Shown here: piece after piece, positions 53,934 through 63,947 of the stretch
Numbering within the stretch: the stretch's first letter is position 1
Layout of the letters: each line of letters begins with the position of its first letter
From: Pedobacter quisquiliarum
GTDB taxonomy: Bacteria; Bacteroidota; Bacteroidia; Sphingobacteriales; Sphingobacteriaceae
Assembly (NCBI RefSeq): GCF_014642175.1
Contig: NZ_BMIL01000006.1
Location: 1 to 64,000, forward strand
Length of the DNA stretch: 64,000 bases
Direction: 5' to 3'
Notes under the pieces: generated by a model
What the model saw: only the letters and a program-made list of their open reading frames with translations
Told to the model about the DNA's origin: nothing
Database searches by the model: none
Made by a program: the position numbers and the translations under genes

Positions 53934-54899
53934 TTGAACGAAAAAAAACTGACATTAGAATCTGTAGATCCCGCACAATTCTGGGGTACCAATAATGAAC
54001 ATTATGAACTTATAAAGCTTGCATTTCCCAAGCTTAAAATTGTTGCCAGAGGTACTGATATAAAGGTGCTTGGCGATGAGAAAGAACTCCAGAATTTCGA
54101 AAACAAATTCAACCAGCTTGTTGCACATCTTGATCGATATCGTTCCTTAACTCCGGGCGATGTGGAGTCCATTTTGCTGATCAGCCGACCCGTGGAAAAT
54201 GACAATTCTCCGGCATCCGACAAACCTGCTGTTGGCACCGGCGAAGTTATTGTTTTTGGCAATAGTGGGTTGATGATCAAAGCCAGAACCGCTAATCAGC
54301 GGCGCATGGTAGATAGCATCGTGAAGAATGATGTGCTGTTTGCCATTGGCCCTGCAGGAACGGGTAAAACCTACACCGCTGTTGCGCTTGCCGTCCGTGC
54401 ACTGAAGAACAAGGAGGTCAAGCGGATCATTCTTACACGTCCGGCTGTAGAGGCAGGAGAGAGCCTGGGCTTTCTTCCAGGTGACCTGAAGGAAAAGGTG
54501 GATCCTTACCTTCGTCCGCTGTATGATGCGCTAGATGACATGATCCCACCGGACAAGCTTCGCCTGTACCTTGAAAACCGCACCATTGAAATCGCACCAC
54601 TGGCATTCATGCGCGGCAGGACCTTAGACAATTGCTTTGTGATTCTTGATGAAGCGCAGAACTCTACGGACCTTCAATTGAAGATGTTCCTGACCCGTAT
54701 GGGCCCTACAGCGAAATTCATCGTAACGGGTGACGTTACCCAGATTGATTTACCCAAAAAGCAAATGTCTGGTCTCCACAATGCCTTGCGTATTCTTGGC
54801 GACATACCAGGCATTGATATCATCTACCTGACGGGAGAGGATGTGGTCCGACACAAACTTGTAAAACGAATACTAAAAGCATACGGCGATATCCAATAA
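53934..54899 (+). CDS. phoH: PhoH family ATPase
   Basis: 321 aa from a TTG start. Walker A is AIGPAGTGKT, Walker B is CFVILDEAQN and a later motif is TRMGPTAKFIVTGD. PhoH proteins are RNA-linked ATPases/helicase-like proteins, related in some species to phosphate stress. The N-terminus has a KH-like region. TTG is used because no ATG lies near and the protein N-terminus fits the family. Confidence 0.9.
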   Translation: MNEKKLTLESVDPAQFWGTNNEHYELIKLAFPKLKIVARGTDIKVLGDEKELQNFENKFNQLVAHLDRYRSLTPGDVESILLISRPVENDNSPASDKPAVGTGEVIVFGNSGLMIKARTANQRRMVDSIVKNDVLFAIGPAGTGKTYTAVALAVRALKNKEVKRIILTRPAVEAGESLGFLPGDLKEKVDPYLRPLYDALDDMIPPDKLRLYLENRTIEIAPLAFMRGRTLDNCFVILDEAQNSTDLQLKMFLTRMGPTAKFIVTGDVTQIDLPKKQMSGLHNALRILGDIPGIDIIYLTGEDVVRHKLVKRILKAYGDIQ

Positions 54900-54962
54900 G
54901 GGTATCCCAGCATAACCGATCTCCCCGAGATCCTGATACTAATACACGCGAATAGCAAAAGA

Positions 54963-55910
54963 ATGAAGGCAATTAAAGAAACCAATTTCCAGTTTCCAGG
55001 ACAAACGAATTTTTACAAAGGTAAGGTACGGGACGTATATACGATTTCGAACCAATTTATGGCCATGGTGGTCACAGACCGGATTTCGGCATTTGATGTC
55101 GTACTTCCTGAAGCGATCCCATTCAAGGGGCAGGTGCTGAACCAAATTGCTGCAAAGTTTCTTGACGCTACGAAGGACATTGTTCCAAACTGGGTGCTGG
55201 CTGTACCAGATGAAATGGTGACCATCGGTAGAATTTGTAAGCCCTTCAAAGTGGAGATGGTTATAAGAGGGTACCTAGCCGGACACGCCTGGCGTGAATA
55301 CAGCGCTGGAAGACGCCATGTATGTGGTGTTGAACTTCCGGAAGGCTTAAAGGAGAACGACAAGCTTCCTCAACCAATCATCACCCCGACCACGAAAGCT
55401 GCCGTAGGCCACGATGAGGATATTTCTAAAGCGGATATCCTGGCGAAAGGCATCGTTTCTGCGGAGGACTATGAACAACTAGAACAGTACACGCATGCCT
55501 TATTCCAACGCGGCACCGAGATAGCCGCTGCAAGCGGACTCATCCTTGTTGACACTAAATATGAATTTGGTAAGGTAGCTGATCAAATTTACCTGATCGA
55601 CGAGATCCACACACCAGATTCTTCCAGGTACTTCTATGCAGAAGGTTACCAGGAAAGACAAGACAGCGGTACTGCACAAAAGCAGCTTTCTAAAGAGTTT
55701 GTACGCAAATGGCTAATTGAAAATGGCTTCCAGGGAAAAGAGGGGCAAGTCGTTCCTGAAATGACCCCTGAGATCATCCAATCCATCTCCGAAAGATACA
55801 TTGAACTATATGAGCAAATCACTGGTGATAAGTTCATCAAGAATGAATCCCAGGATGTGAGCAGTAGAATAGAATCGAACATTCACGAATGTTTAAAATC
55901 ACTTTTTTAA
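54963..55910 (+). CDS. purC: Phosphoribosylaminoimidazole-succinocarboxamide synthase
   Basis: 315 aa, the long form of PurC. Adds aspartate to CAIR in purine synthesis. ATP and substrate motifs are [28 protein letters not shown], and [21 protein letters not shown]. About 60 bases after phoH with a nested hairpin in the gap (54902-54939). The STAS gene follows after 32 bases. Confidence 0.95.
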   Translation: MKAIKETNFQFPGQTNFYKGKVRDVYTISNQFMAMVVTDRISAFDVVLPEAIPFKGQVLNQIAAKFLDATKDIVPNWVLAVPDEMVTIGRICKPFKVEMVIRGYLAGHAWREYSAGRRHVCGVELPEGLKENDKLPQPIITPTTKAAVGHDEDISKADILAKGIVSAEDYEQLEQYTHALFQRGTEIAAASGLILVDTKYEFGKVADQIYLIDEIHTPDSSRYFYAEGYQERQDSGTAQKQLSKEFVRKWLIENGFQGKEGQVVPEMTPEIIQSISERYIELYEQITGDKFIKNESQDVSSRIESNIHECLKSLF

Positions 55911-55942
55911 ACCAACCATCATCTAAAAAACACTAAAATATA

Positions 55943-56374
55943 ATGGCATTAATTGTTGATAAACACGAAAAGTACGTTGTTGTGAAGCTGAATGAGGAAA
56001 CTTTTACCAACGACAATGCACCTTTACTAAAATCTGAATTCATCCTGCTAAACTCTCAAGGGTACCGCAACATCATCATGGACCTTTCTATGGTTACCAA
56101 CTGCGAAGATAGCCAGGACCTGAGCTGCCTACTTGTAGGTGATCGCCTTTGCAGAAAGGCAAACGGCCACTTCCTGATTACCGGTGTAAATGAAAGCCTG
56201 GAGAAGATCATCGAGATTGCTGGCCTGGACGAGTCCCTGAATTTTGTGGCTAAGCTACGCGAAGCTGAAGACTTGATCTTCATGGAAGAGGTTGAGAAAG
56301 ATTTGCTTGGTGGTGGATCTACCGATGAGGATGAAGATGACGAGGATGATTTGGACGAAGAGGTGCGTGGATAA
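55943..56374 (+). CDS. STAS domain protein (anti-sigma factor antagonist-like) with acidic tail
   Basis: 143 aa. Residues 1-110 form a STAS fold like SpoIIAA, with the usual phospho-site loop at MVTNCEDSQDLSCLLVG; the classic DSSGLG is not kept, though serines are present. The last 25 residues are almost all acidic (DEDEDDEDDLDEEV). No sigma factor or kinase gene is adjacent. The stop overlaps the RNase Z start (TAATG), so the two are co-translated. Confidence 0.85.
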   Translation: MALIVDKHEKYVVVKLNEETFTNDNAPLLKSEFILLNSQGYRNIIMDLSMVTNCEDSQDLSCLLVGDRLCRKANGHFLITGVNESLEKIIEIAGLDESLNFVAKLREAEDLIFMEEVEKDLLGGGSTDEDEDDEDDLDEEVRG

Positions 56375-57285
56375 TGAAATTTGAGGTAACCATTCTGGGT
56401 AGCAGCTCTGCAACGCCTGTATATAATAGAAATCCGACAGCGCAGCTATTGAACTGCAATGAAAAATTTTATTTAATTGATTGTGGCGAAGGCACCCAGC
56501 AGCAACTAATTAAGTTTGGCATTAAAGCTAGTAAGATCGATCATGTATTCATCAGTCACTTACATGGTGATCATTACTTTGGCTTAATTGGCCTACTATC
56601 CAGCATGCACCTGAATGGTCGTACCAAGCCGATGAAGCTGTTTGGTCCAGAACCACTTTTAGATATCTTAAACTTACAATTCAAACACTCAGATACCATT
56701 CTTAAGTTCCCCATTGAATTCACAGCCATTCAGGCGGAACAACCGTCATTGATCTTTGAGAACAATGATGTTACAGTTGAAACGATCATTCTAAACCATA
56801 GGATTCCATGTACCGGGTTCAAGTTCAAAGAAAAGAAACGCCTGAGAAAGTTACTGGTTGAAAAACTGGAAGCTGATCAGGTTCCGCTGGAATACTATCC
56901 ATTACTGAAGCGTGGTGTTGATTTGGATCTCCCTAACGGCTCCACCATCCTGAACACGGATTATACCACCGATTCAGCCGAACCCAAAACTTACTGTTAC
57001 TGCTCTGATACGATTGCCGACGGTAGTTACTTAAACAGTATCCAGGATTGTACAGTGCTTTACCATGAGGCGACATTCCTGCACGACTTGCTAGAACGTG
57101 CGATATTTACGCATCACACCACTGCGCTGCAAGCTGCAGAGATCGCCTTGAATACTGGTGCTGGAAAGTTGTTGATCGGGCACTTCTCGTCACGCTATAA
57201 AACACTGCAGCCGCTCCTTGAGGAAGCTGCTGCAGTATTCCCGAATACCGAACTGGCACTCGAAGGGGTAACGTATTTAATTTAA
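56374..57285 (+). CDS. rnz: Ribonuclease Z
   Basis: 303 aa MBL-fold endonuclease that cleaves tRNA precursors 3' of the discriminator base. Zinc ligands HLHGDH (H62, H64, D66, H67) and further ligands in YCYCSDTI, HEATFL and LLIGHFSSRY are visible. The tRNA-Ser in this window lacks an encoded CCA, consistent with a need for RNase Z. Confidence 0.95.
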   Translation: MKFEVTILGSSSATPVYNRNPTAQLLNCNEKFYLIDCGEGTQQQLIKFGIKASKIDHVFISHLHGDHYFGLIGLLSSMHLNGRTKPMKLFGPEPLLDILNLQFKHSDTILKFPIEFTAIQAEQPSLIFENNDVTVETIILNHRIPCTGFKFKEKKRLRKLLVEKLEADQVPLEYYPLLKRGVDLDLPNGSTILNTDYTTDSAEPKTYCYCSDTIADGSYLNSIQDCTVLYHEATFLHDLLERAIFTHHTTALQAAEIALNTGAGKLLIGHFSSRYKTLQPLLEEAAAVFPNTELALEGVTYLI

Positions 57286-57291
57286 CTATTC

Positions 57292-58242
57292 TTACTTGTC
57301 TTTATTACCACCTCCAAACACGGAGAAGTGAACGTAACGCTTAGGATTTTCTCTTAAGTCGATCAACAGGTTATCCAGGTTTTTAGAAGCGTTATTTAAG
57401 TTGTCGTACATCTGACGATCATTCACCAACAGACCAAGACTGCCTTGTCCCTGATTTACTTTATTCACCACACTTTGTAGTTCAGCAACCGCTTGGTTAG
57501 CGTTGTCAATGGTTTGCTTGAAGTTCGCAGCAGCAACCTGATCTGAAACCGTATTCAGGTTAGTAAGGATGGCATTGATCTTTTGATTGTTGTTCTTAAG
57601 GTTGTTTGATATCGAAACCGCATTGTCCATAATCGTTGCCACTTTGGAGCTTTCTGTGCCCACCATACGGTCAACCTTTTTCGACGTTGCTTCCAAAGAT
57701 GCTAGGGTAGAAGCAATGCTGTTAAAGCTCTTGTCAACATTCTTCTGGAAGTTTGGATTCATGATAGAGTTGATGGAGGTCAGGATAGAATCCAGTTTGC
57801 CAACCATAACTTCCGCTTTCTTTTGAACAGGTTCAACAGATTCCATCAGGTTCTTCTCGACGTTCGCATTTAGCGTATCACCTTCCTGCGCAAACTGTGT
57901 TCCGGTACCAAGGCCCATTACAATCGCCTTACTTCCCAAGAGGTCGGTGCTTTCCAGCCTTGCGATACTGTTTTTGGGAATATCGTACTTGCCATTAATC
58001 TTCAGTGTTGCCACAATAGAACCATCCGGCTGCAGTTGCAATTTATCTACACGGCCAATCTGGAAGCCATTAATCAGAACAGGTTTGGAGACACCTAGTC
58101 CATCAACCCGCGGATATTTCGCATACAGTATAGTTTCGTTTGAAAAAATGGAATTGCCTTTTAAAAAGTTGTATCCGATAATTAATAAGGCTATTGAAAA
58201 GGCAGCTAGTATGCCTACTTTGGTTTCATTTGCTATTTTCAC
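57292..58242 (-). CDS. MCE/MlaD family lipid-transport protein
   Basis: 316 aa from a GTG at 58242. An N-terminal membrane helix (about 7-28) precedes the MCE domain (ANETKVGILAAFSIALLIIG; VDGLGVSKPVLINGFQIGRV), followed by a long helical region. MCE proteins bridge inner and outer membrane to move phospholipids. The longest frame opens at 58311 inside the upstream amidase gene and would give 23 more unlikely residues; GTG 58242 leaves a 16-base gap. MlaE and MlaF genes are not in the window. Confidence 0.88.
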   Translation of the reverse strand: MKIANETKVGILAAFSIALLIIGYNFLKGNSIFSNETILYAKYPRVDGLGVSKPVLINGFQIGRVDKLQLQPDGSIVATLKINGKYDIPKNSIARLESTDLLGSKAIVMGLGTGTQFAQEGDTLNANVEKNLMESVEPVQKKAEVMVGKLDSILTSINSIMNPNFQKNVDKSFNSIASTLASLEATSKKVDRMVGTESSKVATIMDNAVSISNNLKNNNQKINAILTNLNTVSDQVAAANFKQTIDNANQAVAELQSVVNKVNQGQGSLGLLVNDRQMYDNLNNASKNLDNLLIDLRENPKRYVHFSVFGGGNKDK

Positions 58243-58258
58243 TCGATCCTGGTTTATA

Positions 58259-59059
58259 TTACTCGTTTTGTTTCTTGTACTGCTTAACTGCGTTAAAGAT
58301 AGCATTAACAATCTCGTTCTGCCCAGTATCAGAGTTTATATACTTTTCTTCTGCCGGATTGCTGATGAAACCAATTTCCGTTAGTACGGCTGGCATGCCC
58401 ACACGTTGAAGTATCAATAAACCCTGTTCCTTAACACCCCGGTTAACTCTATCATTCTTAGCGTAGTTGGACTGAATCAGCTTTGCAAACTCAGTACTTT
58501 TCGCCCTGAAGTTATATTTAAACAAAGAAAGTATGATAAAAGTTTCAGGATCATTCGGGTCGTAGCCGTCGTATTTCTCCTTGTAGTTTTTCTCAAGTTT
58601 GATATCCGCATTCTCACGGATCGCAACATTTTGTTCATTTAGGCGGTGTAAACCTGCTACAAAGGTTTCCGTACCAAAGGTTGACCTTGCGCTTGCACTT
58701 GCTACGGAGTTGCAGTGGATGGAGATAAAGAGGTCGGCCTTGGCGTTATTGGCGATGGCGGCGCGTTTTAGGAAGTCGACATCCACATCTGTTTTTCGCG
58801 TCAGCAGTACCTTCATATCTGGCATATCCTCCTCAAACTTCTTTGCCAGCTTGAGGGCCACCTCCAGCGAAACATTCTTCTCTGTAGAGAATGAACCCCT
58901 AGCACCAGGCTTGTTTCCCCCGTGCCCGGGATCAATAACGATCGTTTTAACCCGATAGCCTTCATCCTGCGCATTAACAACTAAACTACTTCCAACTATT
59001 AAAGTACCAATAAAAAATCCTAAGTATTTCCGCATTCCGCGCTGAAAAGTTCCGCTCAT
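58259..59059 (-). CDS. N-acetylmuramoyl-L-alanine amidase (Amidase_3)
   Basis: 266 aa with a signal peptide (to about residue 31, VVNAQ). Zinc and catalytic residues are in VIDPGHGG, EKNVSLEVA, ISIHCNS and LTEIGFISN. It cuts the bond between glycan and stem peptide in peptidoglycan. It lacks an AMIN, SPOR or LysM targeting domain. It lies between a paralogue and the MCE gene, with one-base overlap with the former. Confidence 0.93.
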   Translation of the reverse strand: MSGTFQRGMRKYLGFFIGTLIVGSSLVVNAQDEGYRVKTIVIDPGHGGNKPGARGSFSTEKNVSLEVALKLAKKFEEDMPDMKVLLTRKTDVDVDFLKRAAIANNAKADLFISIHCNSVASASARSTFGTETFVAGLHRLNEQNVAIRENADIKLEKNYKEKYDGYDPNDPETFIILSLFKYNFRAKSTEFAKLIQSNYAKNDRVNRGVKEQGLLILQRVGMPAVLTEIGFISNPAEEKYINSDTGQNEIVNAIFNAVKQYKKQNE

Positions 59060-59967
59060 TAATTATGTTCTACAGTTTTCTTATATGTTGAAATCGCATT
59101 GAAAAGCCCACGGGTGATCTCCGTTTGCCCAAATTCCGAGTTCATGTATTCTTCTTCTTCAGGATTTGAAATGAAGCCAATCTCCGTTAGTATCGCCGGC
59201 ATACCTGCACGGGCAAGTACGGCAAGGCTTTTTTCTTGTACCCCGCGGTCTATCCGGCCAACCTTAACATATTCATTTTGCACCATCTTGGCGAAGTTTA
59301 AGCTCGCTTCCCTAAAGTTGTTTTTCATCAGCGACAAGATGATATAATTTTCGGGGTTATTGGGATCGAAGCCTTGATAATTTTCCTGATAGTTTTCTTC
59401 AAGTAGAATTGCCGCATTCTCCCTTTTAATTACCTCATCCTGCTCATTCATGCGGCCCATACCTGAAACGAAAGTTTCCGTACCGCGCGTAGAAGTGCTC
59501 TTGCGGTAAACGGTCTTCGTAATCGGTACCCGTTTTCCGCTCTTCAGCTTCCGGTAGCCAGTGGTTACCGTGCTTCTTCTCAGGGGCATATCGTTACAGT
59601 GAATGGAGATAAACAGATCCGCTTTCGCCTCATTGGCTACACCAATACGGTCGTACAAGGGAACGAACACATCAGATGTACGGGTGTAAACCACACGAAC
59701 ATCAGGCATTTCTGTTTCAATGAGTTTTCCGAGGTTTAACGCCGTTTTTAGGGCAACTTCTTTTTCGGTTGAAAAAGCACCTCTGGTGGCGCCATCTTTG
59801 CCGCCGTGACCGGCATCAATAACGATTGTTTTTATTTTGTATCCCTGGCTAAATGCCTGGTTATCAATGCAAATAATGGTGATAAAAGAAATAAATATCA
59901 GCATTAGCGCTTTTGGACTTATCAATGGTATATTTTTGATTATTTTTGGACGTTTTGGATTATACAT
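59059..59967 (-). CDS. N-acetylmuramoyl-L-alanine amidase (Amidase_3), paralogue
   Basis: 302 aa from the ATG at 59967. Signal peptide/anchor at about residues 20-41. Catalytic motifs VIDAGHGG, EKEVALKTA, ISIHCND and LTEIGFISN are intact. An insertion around residues 140-175 (RRSTVTTGYRKLKSGKRVP) is missing from the neighbouring paralogue, the two otherwise aligning along their length. The longest frame begins at 60015, upstream of the -7 box 59973-59980, so the ATG at 59967 is used. It is divergent from lptD. Confidence 0.92.
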   Translation of the reverse strand: MYNPKRPKIIKNIPLISPKALMLIFISFITIICIDNQAFSQGYKIKTIVIDAGHGGKDGATRGAFSTEKEVALKTALNLGKLIETEMPDVRVVYTRTSDVFVPLYDRIGVANEAKADLFISIHCNDMPLRRSTVTTGYRKLKSGKRVPITKTVYRKSTSTRGTETFVSGMGRMNEQDEVIKRENAAILLEENYQENYQGFDPNNPENYIILSLMKNNFREASLNFAKMVQNEYVKVGRIDRGVQEKSLAVLARAGMPAILTEIGFISNPEEEEYMNSEFGQTEITRGLFNAISTYKKTVEHN

Positions 59968-59972
59968 TAATG

Positions 59973-59980
59973 CAAAAATA
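59973..59980 (-). promoter_or_regulatory. -7 promoter box of the amidase unit
   Basis: The minus strand reads TATTTTTG, an exact TAnnTTTG match, only five bases before the ATG at 59967; leaderless or nearly leaderless mRNA expected. Confidence 0.6.
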
Positions 59981-59996
59981 ACATTCACACACGAAT

Positions 59997-62639
59997 TTGA
60001 AACTTTTAAGGTCAATCATTTTAGTTACCTCCTTCATTTTATTAGCCCTAACAGGTAGTAAATCCTACGGCTTTGCCGGTTTGGCAATGGTTCAGGTCGT
60101 ACAACAACAAGATACCATTCCGCAAGATACTTCGAAACGTCAAACCCCTGCTGCAGGTGGCCTGAGTGACAAAGTGGAGACCTATGCGCGGGATTCGACA
60201 AAGTACAGCAAAGACCGAAGCATTATGTACCTGTATGGAAATGCACGTGTAGTTTATCAAAGCTTTGAGCTTGATGCTGAGTACATTCGTTACGATTCCA
60301 AGAACAATACCATCTTCGCGAGTGGCCTTAAAGATGAAAAAGGAAGGTACTTCGGCAAGCCCATCTTTAAGATGGAGCAGGAAGGTTCATCCGTGGCAGA
60401 CTCCTTACTCTACAATACGAAAACAGGAAAAGGTACCGTTTACAACACCTTTACCGAACAGGAGGGGGGCTTCTTCTCCGGTGGACAAAGTAAAAAACAA
60501 CCTGACGACGAGATCCACGTTAAGGGAATGACTTACAGTACCTGTAACCTCCCGCACCCGCATTTCGGTATCTACATCACCAAAGGCATTGTCGCAGAGC
60601 ATCAGATTATCACTGGCCCTGCATACCTTAAAATAGAAGACATTCCGATTCCCTTAGGGCTTCCATTTGCGTTCTTCCCCAAGCCAAACAAAAAGGCTTC
60701 AGGGATCATCTTGCCTAGTGTTGGTGAGGATGCAACAAGGGGTTTTTTCCTGCGGGATGCCGGCTATTACATTGGCTTCAACGATTATCTTGATGCAAGG
60801 ATCATGGGTACCATCTTCACCCGTGGTTCCTACGAGACCAACGTGACCTCCAATTACATGAAGCGGTATAAGTACAATGGTAACATCAACGTTGCCTACG
60901 CAAGCACCAGGAATGGCCTTGAGGGTACCCCGGAGTACGAACCGCAAAAAAACTTCCACATCAACTGGACGCATAGCCAGAATGCAAATGCAAATCCCGG
61001 AACTGTTTTCAGTGCCTACGTGAATGCCGGAACCTCTTCTTATAACCGCACCACAGCAGCTGGCAACACCTATGACGTACGTGCGATATCACAGAACACT
61101 TTAGCTTCCAGCGTAAGTTACGGTAAGACCATGGGCATCTTCAACCTTACGGCGGCACTTGGGCACAGCCAGGAAATCCAGAGCAAGACCATCAGCTTAA
61201 CCCTGCCACAGGTAAACTTAAGTATGAACACCATCAATCCTTTTGATTCCAAGAACAGGGTAGGTGAACAGAAATGGTATCAGAAACTAACGCTGGGTTA
61301 TTCCATGCAAGCGAACAATACTGTGAGTACCACGGAAGATAAGCTCTTCGATAAAGACGGATTTAAGCGCTTCCAAAACGGTTTCAACCACAACATTCCA
61401 ATCAGTTTACCATTTAACGTTGCAAACTATTTCAACTTCAACGTAAATGCAACATACAATGAGCAATGGCATTTCCAGTCAACAGACCAGAAGTTATTGA
61501 GGCTTGTTAATCGCCCGGATTCTTTAACCTACGACACCGTTCAAGGCTTTAAAAGGTCCGCTGAATACAACATCGGTATTGGTATGTCCACCAAGATTTA
61601 TAACCAGGCGCAGTTTGGTAGCAAAAGTAAAATCAATGCCATCAGACACGTGATGACGCCGAACTTTAACCTGAGCTACAAGCCTGACTTCTCGAACCCA
61701 AGCAAAGGATATTATAGAGAATTAGAATATCAGGACGGCCAGAAAGTTGTAGATCCGTCGTACCCGGGACGCAACAGACGGTATTCCATTTTCGACCGAA
61801 CCTTATATACCGGCCCATCTCAGGGTGAACAGGCACTCCTAAGCTTTGGATTGGATAACACCGTGGAGGCGAAAGTCAGATCAGATAAGGATACCACCGG
61901 AACAGGCTACCGCAAGATTCCCATTATCCAGGGTTTAAACTTCTCCGGATCCTACAATTTCCTTGCACCAGCCTTTAAACTCTCCACCATTTCCTTTAGC
62001 GGACGTTCGCAGTTTACCGATAAACTGGGCATTAACTATAACGGTACGTTGAACCCGTACCAGGTTGGATTAGATACCACGGGCAGCGTCGTGACGAAGA
62101 GGATAATTGATAAGTACACCATTCCTCGTCTAACCAGTTTCGGCTTCTCTTTCGATTACAGTCTAAACGCGGAATCTTTTAAGCGCCGTAACGAGAACAT
62201 CGATCGCATTAACGAAGAGACGGTGAAAACAGGACGTACGCCAGAGCAGGACGCACAATTAAGAGCCATCAGCAGGGATCCAAATGCGTTTGTCGACTTC
62301 AACATTCCATGGAATTTCGCCTTTGCATATAGCTTCCAGTATTCAACTACAGAAGCTGGAACCCAGGCCAGGATCACGAATGCTTTAACGTTTAATGGTG
62401 ACTTCAACCTTACGGAGAAGTTAAAAGTACAGTTCAACTCAGGATATGATTTTGAGCAAAAGGGTATCGCGCTTACCAATATTGCAATCTACCGTGATCT
62501 GCATTGCTGGGACATGAGCATCAACTGGGTACCATTTGGCTATTACAAAAGTTACTCAGTAACCATCAAAGTGAAAGCATCCATTTTACAAGACCTTAAG
62601 TTGAGCAAACAACAAGGTTACTACTCGCGTTATGACTAA
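59997..62639 (+). CDS. lptD: LPS assembly protein LptD-like outer-membrane beta-barrel
   Basis: 880 aa from a TTG start, with a signal peptide (to about residue 25, KSYGFA). The N-terminal OstA-like domain has MYLYGNARVVYQSFELDAEY; the body is a large barrel (from about 250) with many alternating strands. Length and the IPIPLGLPFAFFPKP segment fit LptD of Bacteroidota. LptD, with LptE, inserts lipopolysaccharide in the outer leaflet. The stop is three bases from cinA. No cysteine pair typical of enteric LptD disulfide switching was found. Confidence 0.85.
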   Translation: MKLLRSIILVTSFILLALTGSKSYGFAGLAMVQVVQQQDTIPQDTSKRQTPAAGGLSDKVETYARDSTKYSKDRSIMYLYGNARVVYQSFELDAEYIRYDSKNNTIFASGLKDEKGRYFGKPIFKMEQEGSSVADSLLYNTKTGKGTVYNTFTEQEGGFFSGGQSKKQPDDEIHVKGMTYSTCNLPHPHFGIYITKGIVAEHQIITGPAYLKIEDIPIPLGLPFAFFPKPNKKASGIILPSVGEDATRGFFLRDAGYYIGFNDYLDARIMGTIFTRGSYETNVTSNYMKRYKYNGNINVAYASTRNGLEGTPEYEPQKNFHINWTHSQNANANPGTVFSAYVNAGTSSYNRTTAAGNTYDVRAISQNTLASSVSYGKTMGIFNLTAALGHSQEIQSKTISLTLPQVNLSMNTINPFDSKNRVGEQKWYQKLTLGYSMQANNTVSTTEDKLFDKDGFKRFQNGFNHNIPISLPFNVANYFNFNVNATYNEQWHFQSTDQKLLRLVNRPDSLTYDTVQGFKRSAEYNIGIGMSTKIYNQAQFGSKSKINAIRHVMTPNFNLSYKPDFSNPSKGYYRELEYQDGQKVVDPSYPGRNRRYSIFDRTLYTGPSQGEQALLSFGLDNTVEAKVRSDKDTTGTGYRKIPIIQGLNFSGSYNFLAPAFKLSTISFSGRSQFTDKLGINYNGTLNPYQVGLDTTGSVVTKRIIDKYTIPRLTSFGFSFDYSLNAESFKRRNENIDRINEETVKTGRTPEQDAQLRAISRDPNAFVDFNIPWNFAFAYSFQYSTTEAGTQARITNALTFNGDFNLTEKLKVQFNSGYDFEQKGIALTNIAIYRDLHCWDMSINWVPFGYYKSYSVTIKVKASILQDLKLSKQQGYYSRYD

Positions 62640-62642
62640 CAT

Positions 62643-63890
62643 ATGCTAGCAGAAATTATTACCATCGGAGATGAAATTCTCATTGGGCAAATCGTAGACA
62701 CGAACTCTGCCTGGATGGCACAAACCTTAAATAACATTGGCATCCGTGTTAAACAAGTCAGCTCTGTTTCTGATGATGAACAACACATTCTCGATGCCCT
62801 GAAGCTGGCAGAAAGCCGTGCTGAAATTATCCTCATCACCGGCGGCCTTGGTCCCACAAAAGACGATATTACCAAAAAGACGCTTGCCAAATACTTTAAC
62901 ATGGGCTTTCGCCGTGATGAAGAAACGCTGCAGCAAGTATCTGCCATCTTCGCCAAAGCAAACCGGCCGATGATTGAATTGAATCGCATGCAAGCGGATG
63001 TACCCGATGGTTGCGTCGTTGTGCCCAACCGGAATGGCACTGCCCCCGGAATGTGGTTCAATGAAAACGGTAAGATTTTCGTTTCCATGCCAGGTGTACC
63101 CTACGAAATGATGTACATGATGGAAGAAGAGGTATTGCCACGATTGAAGACCACGCTGAACGTGCCTTTCATTTACCACAAAACCATCCTTACAGCAGGC
63201 ATCGGAGAATCTTTCCTGGCTGTGCGGATTGCTGAAATTGAAGCATCTCTCCCCGAATACATCAAGCTTGCTTATTTGCCGAAAATGGGGCAGGTGCGCT
63301 TACGTTTAAGTGGTAGCTCCAGAGATGAGCAGCAACTTCATGCAGACATCAACCATTATTCAAAACAACTTGCCGATGAGGTTCGGGAGTTTGTGGTTGT
63401 TGAAGATGATATTCCATTGGAGACGGCCGTGATGAACATCATGAAGTCTAACAACTTAACCCTGTCAACCGCGGAAAGTTGCACCGGCGGCTACCTTTCA
63501 CATCTGCTTACCCGTCACCCGGGGAGTTCTGCCGTATTTAGCGGCGGTGCGGTAACCTACTCCAACGACCTGAAGATGGCCGTGCTTGGCGTGCAAGCGA
63601 GTACGCTGCTGGAATATGGTGCCGTAAGTGAACAGACCGTTAAAGAAATGGCAACAGGCGCCTTACAGGCGTTCAAAACAGACTACGCAATATCCGTTAG
63701 TGGTATTGCCGGGCCAGACGGCGGTACTCCGGATAAACCCGTTGGTACAGTGTGGATTGCTGTAGCGAGTGCCCATGGGGTGGAAGCACGAAAATCCACC
63801 TTTGGCAATAAACGTACGCAGAACATAGAACGTGCCGCTGCCTCTGCACTCATCCTCCTGCTAAGCCGCCTTAAACTAGATCATCAATAA
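62643..63890 (+). CDS. cinA: CinA family nicotinamide-nucleotide amidohydrolase
   Basis: 415 aa, full length. N-terminal MoCF-like domain (ITIGDEILIGQIVDTNSAW; ITGGLGPTKDDIT) and C-terminal CinA amidohydrolase (LSTAESCTGGYLSHLL; VSGIAGPDGGTPDKPVGTVW). It hydrolyses NMN to NaMN for NAD recycling, and its name reflects a link to competence and DNA damage in Gram-positives. Three bases after lptD. Confidence 0.93.
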   Translation: MLAEIITIGDEILIGQIVDTNSAWMAQTLNNIGIRVKQVSSVSDDEQHILDALKLAESRAEIILITGGLGPTKDDITKKTLAKYFNMGFRRDEETLQQVSAIFAKANRPMIELNRMQADVPDGCVVVPNRNGTAPGMWFNENGKIFVSMPGVPYEMMYMMEEEVLPRLKTTLNVPFIYHKTILTAGIGESFLAVRIAEIEASLPEYIKLAYLPKMGQVRLRLSGSSRDEQQLHADINHYSKQLADEVREFVVVEDDIPLETAVMNIMKSNNLTLSTAESCTGGYLSHLLTRHPGSSAVFSGGAVTYSNDLKMAVLGVQASTLLEYGAVSEQTVKEMATGALQAFKTDYAISVSGIAGPDGGTPDKPVGTVWIAVASAHGVEARKSTFGNKRTQNIERAAASALILLLSRLKLDHQ

Positions 63891-63905
63891 GTTCCTGAAA
63901 ACACT

Positions 63906-63913
63906 TACTTTTG
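63906..63913 (+). promoter_or_regulatory. -7 promoter box of the E2 gene
   Basis: TACTTTTG, an exact TAnnTTTG match, 34 bases before the ATG at 63948. Confidence 0.65.
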
Positions 63914-63947
63914 TCGGGAAAACCAAATAATAATTTACCAATTTAAT

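Noticed and set aside
58243..58311. Extra N-terminus of the MCE protein
   Set aside because: These 23 codons lie in the amidase gene, lack hydrophobic or conserved sequence, and GTG 58242 starts the protein at the family's usual position.
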